This document shows, one piece after another, positions 1 to 12,905 of a stretch of 64,000 bases of DNA. The notes under the pieces were generated by a model that did not search any database, was not told the origin of the DNA, and saw only the letters and a list, made by a program, of their open reading frames with translations. Position numbers and translations under genes: made by a program. Position 1 is the first letter of the stretch. The number at the start of each line of letters is the position of its first letter. The DNA lies in the NCBI GenBank assembly GCA_030562195.1, contig CM060200.1, positions 39,777,084-39,841,083 on the forward strand, in the 5' to 3' direction. The DNA comes from Nipponacmea schrenckii. Lineage: Eukaryota > Mollusca > Gastropoda > Lottiidae.

Positions 1-792
1 CGTCAAATTTGGGTTGTATCCACAATAGAGGCTACAGTTTTTATCCGATCTTAATGAAACTTGGTATACATGTATATATTGATGATATCTCGGTAAAGTT
101 CGAAAATTGAAATTATTGAATGAATGGATTTTGAGTTATTGCTCTTGACTTAGTAAAAACACGTCAAATTTGGGTTGTATCCACAATAGAGGCTACAGTT
201 TTTATCCGATCTTAATGAAACTTGGTATACATGTATATATTGATGATATCTCGGTCAAGTTCGAAAATGGAAATTTTCGCATGAACGGTTTTTGAGTTAT
301 TGCCCTTGACTTAGTAAAAACGCGTCAAATTTGGGTTGTATCCACAATAGAGGCTATAGTTTTTATCCGGTCTTAATGAAACTTGGTATACATGTATATA
401 TTGATGATATCTCGGTCAAGTTCGACAATTGAAATTATCGAATGAATGGATTTTGAGTTATTGCCCTTGACTTAGTAAAAACGTGTCAAATTTGGGTTGT
501 ATTCACGATAGAAGCTACAGTTTTTATCCGATCTTAATGAAACTTGGTATACATGTATATATTGATGATATCTCGGTCAAGTTCGAAAATGGAAATTATC
601 GCATGAACGGTTTTTGAGTTATTGCCCTTGACTTAGTAAAAACGCGTCAAATTTGGGTTGTATCCACAATAGAGGCTACAGTTTTTATCTGATCTTAATG
701 AAACTTGGTATACATGTATATATTGATGATATCTCTGTCAAGTTCAAAAATGGAAATCATTGCATGAACGGATTTTGAGTTATTGCCTTGAC
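1..792. repeat. 161-bp satellite array (right end)
   Basis: Five successive units begin at 1, 162, 323, 484 and 645, an exact 161-bp period, and the fifth fades out near 792. Units differ by a few substitutions each. The array is already in progress at base 1, so it continues to the left. On the reverse strand each unit contains the blocks GGCAATAACTCA and CCAAGTTTCATTAAGATC, which recur in the repeat at 20335-20990. No coding potential. Confidence 0.95.
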
Positions 793-1348
793 AGGTTTGC
801 TATCTGTAATAGTGTTCACAGACCACAGTCACAATCTGACACTTCAAATCCATGTCTGTCCAGAACTATCAGAGTTTGTAAGTTAAATGACGATCATTTC
901 TTGCACTATGTAGACATTTTTTGTGCATTTCTTGTAGGCCTACTCTGGAGTCACCTGCAGACTTTGTATCTTAATCAGATTTGTTAGATGATATCTACTG
1001 CGCAAATGATAAGAAAAGTCATTTCCTAAAAAAAAAAATTTAAGAGCCCATGAGGTGATTTATCATCAACCCTCATAAAAAAACTATGCATAGACAATGC
1101 TTAGGGTTGTTCTTTACAAATTGGTTTAGTTTCCTCTAAACACTTATGTCTCATCTCGCACTTTTCACAATCAAGGGCTGATATGAATTGACATGTCAGA
1201 CTACAAATGACTATAAATAAAGTTATTTCCCTTGAGTAGCGGCGCCAGTGTTGCGTGGCAATACATCTTCATCACTTGCCGGCTCATATTCCATCGTTTC
1301 TGTCTGCTGTGATCTTTTTCGCTTTGTTCGGCAGACAAGAGACTCAAG

Positions 1349-4300
1349 ATGGATCCACAAACTTTCATGGAAGTCGCCACAGTTGTGACAAAACTTAAAA
1401 TGTTTCCATATTTCGACATAGCACATTATTTATTGATGTGTATTTCAGTGCGAGATGATATGCCCCAACCTCAAGGTGAGTTTTGATGTTACCTTTTTCT
1501 TACTGTACATTACAAATAGCTTATCATTAGACAGACTCTGGAGCTAAAAATAAGTAATAATGCCGATGGTATGAGTACTAATACATGTGGTTTGGTATAG
1601 TGTAGTAAGAATGGAGATTGAACATGAGATAAAACTATGATATCAGTAGAGTAATAATGCATACCTAGGCCTACTGTAATTAACTCTGCTGTTATACAAT
1701 GTTGCACTTTGTATTGCAAATATAACATACCAACAAATATAATATGATATATAGTTTCTGAAAAAGTCCCATCTAGTATAACAATGTTTGAAATACCTTC
1801 TGATATTAAGACATATTCTCCATATATTTCTGTTACCTTTGAGTTGTCAGAATGAATTATTGTAAATTTTTAAATTGATAAAGAAAAATAGTAAAGCTTA
1901 ATCAAAGTTGACAGTATATCTGGTGCTAATTTAAGTTAATTTGATAATTTTGTTGTAAATGTTCCAATATCTTCTCATGCTTTGTCTACATTACTGGAAG
2001 ATTTTAAAACATTTTATTTGAATGAGTTTCATGGATTTTATGTCAGAATGAGTTAAATTTTATTTTCATAAATTTAAAAAATCAACTATTTGTCTATGTG
2101 ATTACCAATAATAATAATTTTTTAATAACATGGGTGAAAAATCAAGCCAAAGGCTTACATAAATTAAATACATATCAAAAAAAGAACATAATTCGTTTAG
2201 CTTAATACAATAAGATAAAGCTGAATATGATAAAACACAGAATGATTTTATAATCAACAGGCAATAGCCTATCTATTACCATGAGAATATCTAATGGTAT
2301 AACACCTTTGATATTAAGTTGAAGAGAGAATAAAACATTGATATTTCAATATAATTACTTTGATATTGATTATTTGATTCTAGAACATGATAGCCGGTTC
2401 AAACTTAATGAAATCCACACTTAGCAAATATTAGAAACTGATTAGTATTTTTATACTTCATTTTACTTTATTCTCTAGCTGGTAATAGATTATGATAGAA
2501 GACTACTGATTCTGTTACTGTTTATAAGACATTTAGAAATAGGCGTAGGTACAGAAGCACAAGATATATGGATAAACTATTTCTAATATTTATTACCTCA
2601 ATGTTACTGATTTAGTTATTTATAAAATAAATGTTTTTATTTAGATGTCTGTTAAACAACAAATATATAAAAATCATAATCAGTAAGATAATGCAATAAA
2701 GTTATACCCAATAATCAACATATTTATTACTTGTCAATCTTGTTGCATTAGTTCAAGATTAAGTTACTGTTTAAGATGTGAATGTTATCAAGTTATAATT
2801 ATATTTAATAAAAAATAAAAGTATATCATTAATCCATGTATCACTGTATTATGTCATTTTACAATAAAAGCTTCCAAAATACTACAAATATTTAAAAAAA
2901 AAATCTTATATGAGTGAAGAAGAAATGCCAACAGGTGATAATCACACAGTGAATGAGTGACCTCATGTTTAACTGGTTGTTGATAATCCATCAAGCCTGA
3001 TTGATAAGCTTGAAAATTCAAATACTGTATCATGTTCGTAATAAAAGGAAGTAACTTATACTTGTGTATAATTTTCTCTTCTTCCTTGTGATATATTTTT
3101 TTATTTGTTTCTTTGCTTTAGCTACCGGACAAGGTACACCACCCTTCTGGAGAAAACATCCTCTATCAACGTGGGTGTCGTCAATGTTGATATGTTTTGC
3201 TGGAGGTATTATAGCTAATTTATTACTGGGTGAACCAATAATAGCTCCATTGAAAGACCATCGTAGTATTTTAACTGCTTCTATTGTTTGGTAAGTTATT
3301 TGGAACTTCAATGTCTATTATCAGGAAAACCAGCCAATGTCACATGATAAAATGCTATTTAACTACTATTGACTGTTTAGCTACCTGTTACCATTGGCTA
3401 CTAATTTTATTATTTAGAAAAAGTCAATTCTGATAGGCTCCATATGTGAATACTAGTTAATAAATCCCCTGGACCCAAGCTGGCATGTTAAAATTATTAT
3501 TTGGTGATATTGTTTCAATATCCAATTTTTTATGACTGGTAAAACATGTCATTCAATTGTGTTATCAGCAATCTTGTGCTAATAGTGTTACTCCTGGCAG
3601 GCAGCCATATAATATATTATATTTTTAAATGCAGTGAATAATCAGCTTATTGACATTCATTTCAAAGTAATTGAAATGCAAAACATCTGTACATTTTATT
3701 TAAAAAAGTATTCAATTTGTACGAGATAAATCATATCTTCTATGTATCTAGAGTACAAGGACATTTCATCTGATTTTCATGATTCATTTTGATCTATTAA
3801 GTATAAACATGAAGTATTTACTGTAAATTACACCTGTAGTAAATACTGTAAATTACACCTGTAGTAAAATATTAGTTTTGAAAGAACAAACCTTGTGTTA
3901 TTTGTTTATGAAGTGTTATGAAGGTCAATGGTAAGTATTAGTAACTGTAAAAGCTGTTAGGATATAATGATATCATTAATTTGGAATCCACCAGATGCTA
4001 TCATCTGTATAACAGATATACCAGGTAGACTAAATCACCTTGTAATCAACATCATGATTGTATGAGTTGGACTTATAACTTAGGTTGTATTTTGTTGTTA
4101 TTGTTGTTTTTGTGTCATTGATACAGAAAGACTAGACAAGTTTCTACAGTTCATTATGATAAATTTTATGAATTAAAGAAATTAAAAATTTAGTTTGTTT
4201 TATATACAAACACTATTATGGATATACTACAATAATACTTGACAACAATTCCTGTATGTGAATTGAAATGTGGCTTAAATTAAAGAGGAGTCAGAAGTGG

Positions 4301-5759
4301 TATATCCATAATAGTGTATTTTATGTTCTATCTACTCCTTAAATGTTGTTTGAAGATTATCAAGTTTGTTTGTTTACATTGTAAGATAAAATAGGTTGAA
4401 AAGCAATGAAAACTGGCATGTCCAGCTACAGATATAAAACTCCAATATTTTTATAACATGTAAGCTTATGTTTGTTGTAGGTATTTGGTATTTTATTCCC
4501 CATTTGACCTGGTCTACAAACTCGCCAAGTTATTACCTTTTAAGATACCTATATCAATGTTGAAAGAGTGTCAGAGAGCTCATAAAGTCTACCATGCTGT
4601 AATTCACACAGCTAAAATCTACCCTAATTCTTACCTGGTTATTATACTGATTGGAACTATTAAAGGTAGGGTATAGACAGTCCTCATTACTCCTTATCAG
4701 ATTTATTCATTGGAATAACTTGTTTATAAATTGTACATTATAAACTTTACATTGTGTAGGCTCTTTGAAAGAGGTGTCAAGTTGACAAAACCCTTCCCTT
4801 GTATTATGAGTGAACCGGCCTTCTCTTACAGTCTCAGTTATGATGGAGCTTTCCATGAACTAATTTATTAGCAATTCATGTTTTGGACAGACTTAAAGCT
4901 AATAGGCAGTTAATTTCACCATTATCTCTGTCCCTATATTAGTTACTTGTTTATTAAGGTGCTGGCAGTGGTTTGATGAAGAATTTTGAGAGATTGGTGA
5001 GAGGAATCTGGGTTCCAGGATCCAATGAAATCTTACAGCCAACATAGTAAGTATTCTTTTCGTTTTAAAAAGTTATTATTATGTCTAAGTTGTTAATTGT
5101 AATTCTTTGCATTCATAACTGCAAGGCCAGTATATAGCAGATAGCTGTGTAAGGACATGAAGATAGGTTTCCAAAGATAAAGCAAAGCAGCTTATTTTGA
5201 TTGAATGTAGCCCAGTTTGTAGGCAACATGTTGTTCAGAATGCTATCTCTTGGACTTCATGATATTAAATAGTTGTGCAGGTAGATTCACAGTGTGTATG
5301 ATATTCTACAATAAGAATTTTTAAATCAAACCATCATAGAGTTTTTTTGTGAGCTCTTCTTCTCACCACTGTTATTATTTTAAAGGTGGTCCTGACAGGG
5401 CCCCAAACCACCTGACCCACATATTAACATGAAGATCAATCTATTTCAGTGCCAGTAAAGCTGTATGTTTATCTGCTATAGTGTTTTTATTGGAAAGATT
5501 GAACTATATCACAGTACCACACCCTGTTGTTTATTTTGGTGTTGTTATTTTCTTTGTTTATTTCAAACTTTCCTCAATTATCCTGGGAATCCATGATCCT
5601 TTTGCACCATTCGAGAACCTGTTTTGTGCCGTGTTTATGGGAGGTATGTGGGATGCCATGAAGAGAGCTGCTATTCGTGAACCCAAGAAAGAAGAAAAAG
5701 AAGGAGACTTAAGAAATGATGTCATGACAAAGAGCAAAGAAGAGAAGAAAAAAGATTAA
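1349..5759 (+). CDS. TMEM38B: Trimeric intracellular cation (TRIC) channel, TMEM38 family
   Basis: Five coding exons: 1349-1475, 3122-3290, 4481-4665, 4959-5046, 5450-5759. All introns are GT-AG, phases match, and the sum is 879 nt (292 aa), the usual family length. TRIC channels are homotrimeric K+ channels of the ER/SR membrane that carry counter-ion current during Ca2+ release. Visible family features are the N-terminal MFPYFDIAHYLL segment (about 18-29), the FYSPFDLVYK segment (about 103-112), the lysine/arginine-bearing helix KECQRAHK (about 124-131), the glycine-rich turn KGAGSG with NFERLVRG (about 160-175), and further hydrophobic helices. The charged tail ends in KKKD, which fits a KKxx ER-retrieval signal. 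The start is the first ATG of the exon, followed directly by the conserved N-terminus. Family assignment is firm. Assignment to the B rather than A paralogue is inferred from general similarity; invertebrates usually have one gene. Confidence 0.93.
3835..3870. repeat. 24-bp direct repeat in TMEM38 intron 2
   Basis: The block ACTGTAAATTACACCTGTAG and its flank occur twice in direct tandem. It is a minor intronic duplication with no sign of function. Confidence 0.5.
4210..4317. mobile_element. 108-bp foldback/MITE with 18-bp perfect TIRs
   Basis: ACACTATTATGGATATAC at 4210-4227 is the exact inverse complement of 4300-4317, and about 70 bases lie between them. The inner edge of the right arm (GTCAGAAGTGGTATATCC) recurs almost exactly near 52387-52407 in an RPAP2 intron, so the element is dispersed. 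It sits in intron 2 of the TRIC gene. No coding capacity, so it would be non-autonomous. Confidence 0.7.
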
Positions 5760-5879
5760 ATCCTTTAATTAAAACTGAAAATAGAGAAGATATACATACT
5801 AGCATTCAAACCTGATGTGAATAATGCCTGATTGATAAATACATGTAATGGCTTAGAGTCATTTTAAGTTGTTAACAAT

Positions 5880-5885
5880 AATAAA
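5880..5885 (+). promoter_or_regulatory. Candidate proximal poly(A) signal, TMEM38
   Basis: AATAAA lies 121 nt after the TRIC stop codon. A second AATAAA is at 7701-7706, so which one is used cannot be decided from sequence. Confidence 0.4.
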
Positions 5886-7700
5886 GTAGATCTCTACACA
5901 CCTGGCTAGTGATTGTGGGAGACTACCCAGTGGCTACTCTCACCTTCTCCTGTTTGTAATTGCTAATTGAATATAGGTCTTGGAATGAAATTGAATAACC
6001 ATGCCCATAAAGTAAAAGTTTTTGAGGGTTGTGCTTTCAATGTGGTCTTCCTCTATTTGTGAAGTTATTGTGACTTGATTGCAAATTTTGATTTATTGAT
6101 TGTGTTAAAATCAAAATGTTGTTCCCACATGTACTTAGATAAAATCGCTTTTTTTATAAATCATATTTTAGACAGTTAGATGATAGAGCCTCAATACCAG
6201 GGCTGTTGATTTGTCTGTATTTGCCAGACATGACTCTTAAATACCTTTCCTTCAAAAAAAACGACCACCATACCTGACTATTAGTTGGAGAGAATATGAG
6301 TCATATCATTCCCTATTGTAAAAGAGTAAATCTCACTATGTTCAGTATATCTGAAATTTAACCCTAAGACTATATCATTAGTATCATGTAGTAGCCTATA
6401 TTATAGTCATTGTTATTTTTTACATTAGTTGATATATTAGTTACCGTTATTTTAGTTCATTAGTTACATATTAGTCATAGAGACATTATATAGTACATAA
6501 GGCCTTTAAAACCACTGTTCTATTCTTAACCAAAATCATATATTGTCTGTAAAGTTTGTGTTAGATTAAATGCCAAGTTAACACTAAGAAAGCACAGACC
6601 TAAAGCTAGGATGTTTTAAGTTAAAAGTAGATAAAAAAAGTTTTTTAGGTGAAGTTGGGTATGATTTGAGTTTATTTAAAAAAATTTCATGTACTTTGTA
6701 TGTATGTGTTTAATGGTGGAATATCTATGGATGCGTATTTATGTTTTATATTGTAATGTTCTTAAACTGTGCAAAAACTACGCAAATTGTAAAGTTTCTG
6801 ATAGTATGTTTGTTTATGTGTTCAATTTTCCTATTGTTTTTGTGTGTGTATAGGTAAAGCAAAGATATTTGTGAACATTTGGATAGGAACAGTCAATTTT
6901 GTTCTGTGATTTAAACTGCACAATTGAGAATGTTTTCTGTGTTGATTCGATAAAACTAATCTGTAGGCCTACTGCTGGAACCTGATGTGCACCAATATTT
7001 TCGCTTGATTTTTTATGTTGTTTTGTTATTGTCAATGTTTTTAAATATGTGTATAAACTAAGATATAAAATGTTGTTTTGTTGCATGGTTTTAATGTGTT
7101 CTCATGAAGGAATTGTTGTTCACTTCATCAAAATTGAGCATTAACTATGCTATATTCAATGTCTGATAAATTGTTCCATACGGTCGTGTATTGTGTATTT
7201 ATTGTTAGTATTTGTGTATGTGTTTCTGAGAAAGCACTACTTTCTAATTTCTCTTTTTAAGATATATGTTATATTTATCACAAACTGAATGCTTGTAGAA
7301 CTTTTACATAACCTGATGATTTTGAATATATGTTTTTTTTGAATAAGTTTTGATTCATTACCTCCAATTTTTTAAACAGCATTGTATAAATATTGCAATA
7401 TATTCTATAATTTCCCAAAGTATATATTATTGTATATGGAATAATTATTAAGAAACCATAATAGCATTTTGAAACATTACAACTTTATAGTACATGTATT
7501 TTACTTTTAAGGAAAATATAAGTGTTTTGATTATCTTTGCCAAAAAAGGCTTGAAAGATCTCCCTTTTGAAACCTACAATTTCACCCAACAGCATCTCCT
7601 ATGCCTCCATGCCTTTATTTATAACCTGAAGTTAAATAGTATTATTTGAGAGGCTTATTTTTATTATTGAGAACTTGGTATAGGTAGTTATTGTTTCAGA

Positions 7701-7706
7701 AATAAA
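7701..7706 (+). promoter_or_regulatory. Candidate distal poly(A) signal, TMEM38
   Basis: AATAAA lies 1.9 kb beyond the stop codon, followed within 60 bases by T/G-rich sequence, shortly before the SINE at 7793. Confidence 0.3.
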
Positions 7707-7792
7707 CCTGACAACACCTTGAATTAGAACCCTTGTCTTGTATTCTTTACAGGGAGTTATTTATAATGATATGGCTCTAGTTCTTTTGTGGG

Positions 7793-8015
7793 GTTCTAAT
7801 CTCGATCGGCGTTAGGAAGTCCGATGACCTTTTTATAAGTCATCTTCACTCATAATTCCAGTCCACCCAGCTGTAAATGGGTACGGATAATCTGGGAAAT
7901 ACCAATGCCAAGAGGTTTGGCCAAGGACCAGCTGGTAGAAAGGATCCCTGTCACAGCAGACTTGTGAACTTATAAGTTGTTATCCTTGTAAAATATAGTT
8001 GTTTCTTTCTTTTTC
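7793..8015 (+). mobile_element. SINE family A, copy 1
   Basis: Closely matches 56780-56970 in the same orientation. Shared blocks include GTTCTAATCTCGATCGG (resembling a Pol III B box), the core CCCAGCTGTAAATGGGTACG, GGATCCCTGTCAC and the tail TTGTTATCCTTGTAAAATAT followed by a T-rich end. Its size of about 220 bp and the absence of an ORF fit a tRNA-derived SINE. No clear target-site duplication was found. Confidence 0.75.
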
Positions 8016-8649
8016 TCTGCTAATTAAACACTTGAAACAAGGAGATTTGGACAAGCTTGTTTTCAAAAGTCTGAGAATCAAAGGAGATTATTCTCATAAC
8101 TACAGTACTAACAAACACAAAGAGTAGGAAAATAAGACTTCTATCACTTACAATAGGGATTTGGTACCACCTACATTGCAGTGATCCCAATACTTTCTGT
8201 TCCTTTATCAGTGCCGTGATTTTGTAATTCTGTATGATGGAAGACTGTATGATGAGTTAACTGTTGTCTGTGATTAATTCACAGTTGAGTTAATATATAG
8301 TTACTTCCCATTAATTAAAAATATTCTTGAAGCTTTTTTTTTAAATTGTAAATCTAGATTTGAAGAAAAAAAGCATCCTGGTTTGATAATCGTAAGTTTT
8401 GTGGAAAAGAAAGTATTAAATTATGTTCATGGATGTGATGAAGCAATATCTTTGTAGACCAATAAGAGGCTGAACTTAGGAATGTATTGTCCCAATGTAA
8501 ACCTAGGAGAGAGATAGACCAACCATTACCCCTTCCACCATTCATGCAATAATTCAAAACATGACACATGACAGGGTTCACAAATTCCTAAATGATTGTT
8601 TCACTTTAAAAGAAATTGCGAAAAGATTTCCTTAGCTTTTTATGATCAT
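8016..8649. other. Intergenic, nothing recognised
   Basis: AT-rich sequence without a plausible exon, RNA gene or repeat that I can support. Confidence 0.5.
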
Positions 8650-8906
8650 AGGGGTCACTAATAGCATCAGATTCCCCAAATTCATTTTTGACGTTTGTGA
8701 CTCTGCTATTTCAGTCATTTAAAGATTCGACTATAAGTAAGCGTTTAATACAGTCACTATCGCGAAAGCTGCTATTCACCTTGATAAGAAATTTGTGGTA
8801 GTGAAGTCATCAAATGTTCAGTTTAAGTGAATTTGCAAAAACAGCAAACGACTGATTAAAAATTTGAATGTTTCAAATCGATGCCGTGAGTGTTCCTAAT
8901 ACCCCG
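8650..8906. mobile_element. Long-TIR MITE, copy 1
   Basis: The ends GGGGTCACTAATAGCATC and (inverse) GGGGTATTAGGAACACTCAC are imperfect inverted repeats. They align with the ends of the better-preserved element at 13536-13782, sharing CTGATT, AAAATT and the ATGCTATCAG-type terminus. It is 257 bp with no ORF and more diverged than its partner. Confidence 0.5.
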
Positions 8907-11460
8907 TCATTTCTTAAAAAGTTCTTTACAATATCATGGTGTAAATATAACTACTAGTAAGGATTGCCTAATGATAATTAGATGATAGATGTGCATTATG
9001 TATATAGGTTAATGGTCGAATGTTTGTCAAGGAGTCAAATAATGACCGTTGAACGAGGACACATTGACAAACTTGAGTCCCATTAACAAACAAAATAAGC
9101 TCACAGTAGACTAAGGCTTTGTTTACAAACATGTAATCACAATTTTTGCAACCCTCTCTATTTCATTGTACATTGAAGATTTTGTAGCCCTGGATAAAGT
9201 TCTCTAAACAAAGTATGAGTGTATTTAATGTGAGTAGTTGTCAGTCTAATCTCTATTTTGGAGATTAATGTTATTGCCAAGCCAAGAGTCCAATATTTTG
9301 AGTCCATTATTGATCTCAATGTTAGACTCATGGCTGTACCAATATGTTGGATATTGGTCCGCAAAGATCAAAATTACAGTTTTGTATCACCCCTAATATT
9401 ATAATAATAGTAATAGAATGTATGAACAGGGTCAACTACCCAGGTTATCAAGTCCAGAAACCATTTTAAAGAAATGTGGAGGATGCGAATATTATTATTT
9501 CCCCACCTATCCTCAGTCAGTAATGAAATAAATTGTTTAAGATTCTAATTGTCTACCCGGAATCGGCTAATGATATTAAATGAACTATAAATACAGGATC
9601 TGCTTCGAGTTAGTAGCAATTTCCAACATTATGTTGCTTTCCCGTAGCTATATTATGGACTAAACTCAACTTAACCTTGTTTCTGTTACAGATTCTGTAG
9701 TAAGTTGTTTCAAGTTTATATCGTAAAATATATATCCAATGTCACACTGGTCCTACACCATAGATATAATCCATTGCCTACATGGACTGGAAAAATGTAG
9801 ATTGATGGTTGATGGTATCTCGTTAAGTAACTAACAGGGGTCAATATAGGGACTTTAGTTTCGTACATCAGTGGCTCTACCTTAGGGACTGGTTGAACCA
9901 AGTCAACGGACCCGAAATCCCAGAATAAAATGGAGATATGTTAAGAAAAATTCCAGTGGTATAATAGAATACCAGCCCACCCAGTCCACGGACCCTCACT
10001 TGTATATTTATGCTCTGCCAGGCATCCTGAAATATACTATTTCCAGTTCATCCTTCATTTTACACACATATCCTCTTTACCTGTTATTACATCTTATAGT
10101 ACCGGTAGCATATAATATTCATATAATTAAACCCACTTCCTTTATGAGTCTATTAATTTTAATTGCGATTAAGAAAGTCGAATAATTTCGTGGGTGTACA
10201 TCTAAAGGCAAGATATAAAAGGTTGGATATTGTAAATAAACGTATTGATGTTCTAGGTTATAGGGCATGAAAGTTCCGACAAGATATGCAGTGTACATGT
10301 GGAGTTTTCCTTTTCAGTTGAAGAGAATAAGTCGATGGTCTCTACTTGGTCGCTTCACCTATTAATACCATTGTCGATCTGAACTGATAAATGTGTATAT
10401 ATGTATATTTATATTTTCTCAATATCAATGTTGTGAGCACTGCGTTACCACAAACCAATCTAACAATTATATAAACACAATTAAACAATCTTGTACATTT
10501 CTGTATAATTTTCATATCGTGTACAATGTGCAAAGTACATTACCGCATGTTTAAAAATTTTAAAACATCCGATGATGACAAGTGTAACTATACGTACTCT
10601 TGTATTAATGAAGTGTGTATTTATCCCATAATTATTATCTTGTGATATATATATATAACAAACCCTGGATTTCAATAAAATTCCAGATAAGCTAGGAATT
10701 TGCAATTGTGCGCAAGGGGTCGCTCGACAGTAAGAACCTAAGTATATTGACGTGTAAATGAAACACACTTCATATTCTGACCACATGTATTTTCTTTGAT
10801 GTCCAACATTTCTAGATCTCTAACTACTCATGATAAAAACTGATAACATAAAGAAAGGGGAAATAATCGAAGAGATTTAAACGTATATTAATCATTCGTA
10901 TATCCAGGTATATCCGACATATTGAAGATTGCAGTTGAATAGGTTGGGAAATCCTTTATATCAATGTGAGCAATGGTCATGTATGAAAGGGGTCAAATAA
11001 AGTACAAAATACCTCAGTTGCTGCACAATTCGAATGGTTGATTTAGCGAACAATTGGTCATTTGGAGGGGACCTTTATTCTTTCAATAATTAAGACATCA
11101 ATCACATGTCTGTGAATCTGTTTGTTATTCGCTTCCAGTCTTGCATTATTTTCTATGCAATAAATCATATATTTTCAGAATATAGTTAAAGCAAAATACG
11201 TGAGGGTTTCTTTTGGGTTTCTTTAATCGATTGTTGAATATACCTGAAATGAAGGCTAAATACATTTGCATGTGGCAAATTATCATTCCATACGTTTGTG
11301 GGCTTACATTATAGCATCTGGTGATCCTGAATCAGCAGTTTCCATTATTCCTGTCTGTATAGAACGTAATGATGTGAGCTAAAGTCCTTTCTCTGGTAAA
11401 CCGGATTCTATATTATGTTACCTTTAAATTAGTTTAAATGCATTTTTGTACTATAGTGTT
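8907..11460. other. Intergenic, nothing recognised
   Basis: About 2.5 kb of AT-rich DNA without a supported gene. Short ORFs here are random: no domain, no conserved-looking residues and no flanking splice signals. Confidence 0.5.
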
Positions 11461-11520
11461 TAATAGCCCATTAAGTGCGAAAGAGAAGGACGTAAAACTC
11501 CATTCATTTCGTTTAATAGT
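11461..11520 (+). mobile_element. SINE family B 3' tail fragment
   Basis: Contains GGACGTAAAACTCCATTCAT followed by TTCGTTTAATAG. The same tail occurs at 26066-26115, at 37880-37899 and, inverted, at 47141-47175. It is probably the conserved 3' end of a SINE, or of the LINE that mobilises it. Confidence 0.5.
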
Positions 11521-11862
11521 TGTTAACCGTTTGGTTAGTCAAATCGTAGACGAAAGGGGCTACACTGTTTATAACAGAGACCATTATAGTAAAGCTTTGG
11601 GAACTATATGAGCCTGAACAGTAAAACCCAGAATACGACCATTCCAACACGTGCCACCTAATTGCTTGAAGAATACTTTCCTTGACCCTTTCATGTTGTA
11701 AACAGACATGATGGCAGTTTTAAACAGAATTTGGAATTGGTATAAGTGATAAAACATGATCATTTTCACAAATTAAACCCCTCTCGTATATTAATTCGTG
11801 TCTTTTGGATTTAAAAATAAGAACCTGCCAAGCGTGGGTATATAAGCTGTCACTTGATGTTT

Positions 11863-12470
11863 TTAATTCTTGTCACACACGATTTCCAACTTTACCTTTA
11901 CTATTTTACCTGAGTGAAATTTTACTATTATAGTCGTGTCTAATGAACTGATGGGTTTCACATTGTGTCTGACGTGACATGTTTCACTGTAGTGTCTGAT
12001 GTGACACGTTTCACTTTCGTGTTTGATGTGACATGTTTCACTGTCTGACGTGACACGTTTCACTTTGGTGTCTGACGTGATATGTTTCACTGTTCTGACG
12101 TGACACGTTTCACTGTAGTGTCTGATTTGACACGTTTCACTTTCGTGTCTGGTGTGACATGTTTCACTGTTTGACGTGACACGTTTCACTTTCGTGTCTG
12201 ACGTGACATGTTTCACTGTAGTGTCTGATGTGACACGTTTCACTTTCGTGTCTGATGTGACATGTTTCAATGTCTGACGTGCCACGTTTCACTTTCGTGT
12301 CTGACGTGATATTTCACTGTAGTACGTGAAGTGACATGTTTCACTTCATACTACACGCATCAGACGCATGTCACACGTCACTGTCGTATCTGACGAACTG
12401 CCGGCTTTCACTGTGTGTCTGACTTGACACGTACACTTCCGTGTTTTAGTATGACACGTTTCACTGTTGT
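11863..12470. repeat. 27-bp minisatellite with CRE-like cores
   Basis: From about 11965 to 12345 at least 14 units of roughly 27 bp (some 22-23) follow the pattern TGTCTGACGTGACACGTTTC plus a short spacer. Units alternate between ACATG and ACACG forms, giving a loose two-unit higher-order repeat. Seven units contain TGACGTGA. Degraded relatives continue to about 12905. The long reverse-strand frame here, reading repeated VKRVTSDT-type peptides, is produced by the periodicity and is not a gene. Confidence 0.9.
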
Positions 12471-12905
12471 CATAGTTTGCCATATCTATTGTCATGCTTT
12501 TACAACGTATTGTCTGAAACGTTAAATATGGCTATCGTGTCTATCATTTTCTTGTCTTCCCTCGTCTTGCCTCGAGGTTTCACTGCAGTATCTGTCGTAT
12601 CTGTATAATTATGATCACACTATAATGTTTGTCGAGTTGGCGCGTTTGGCGAAGTTTCGAGTTTTGATGTATTGTCTGAAAACGGATGAGTGTACTTTTG
12701 TGTACGACGGACGATTCCCAATTCTGAATCTAGTTTGGTGCATTGTCGCAATTCACATCCATGTCTTATAGCTACTGAAGAGTTACATTGTCGTGTATTT
12801 CCACGTTATCTTCTGTATCCCTTAGTGTCTTACGATATGAACGCGTTTCTCTGTCTGACATACTAATACGTTTCGCTGTCTTGTCTGACGTACTCGAGAA
12901 TCCTG

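Larger units (their letters stand above)
5760..7792. other. TRIC gene 3' UTR and downstream AT-rich DNA
   Basis: No open frame of note was seen on either strand. Candidate polyadenylation signals are AATAAA at 5880 and at 7701, so the 3' UTR could be about 0.13 or about 1.95 kb. The stretch is AT-rich and otherwise featureless. Confidence 0.5.

Noticed and set aside
11863..12285. 140-codon reverse-strand frame with repeated VTSDT-like peptides
   Set aside because: It lies wholly in the 27-bp minisatellite; the periodic frame follows from the unit length, and there is no splice or start context.
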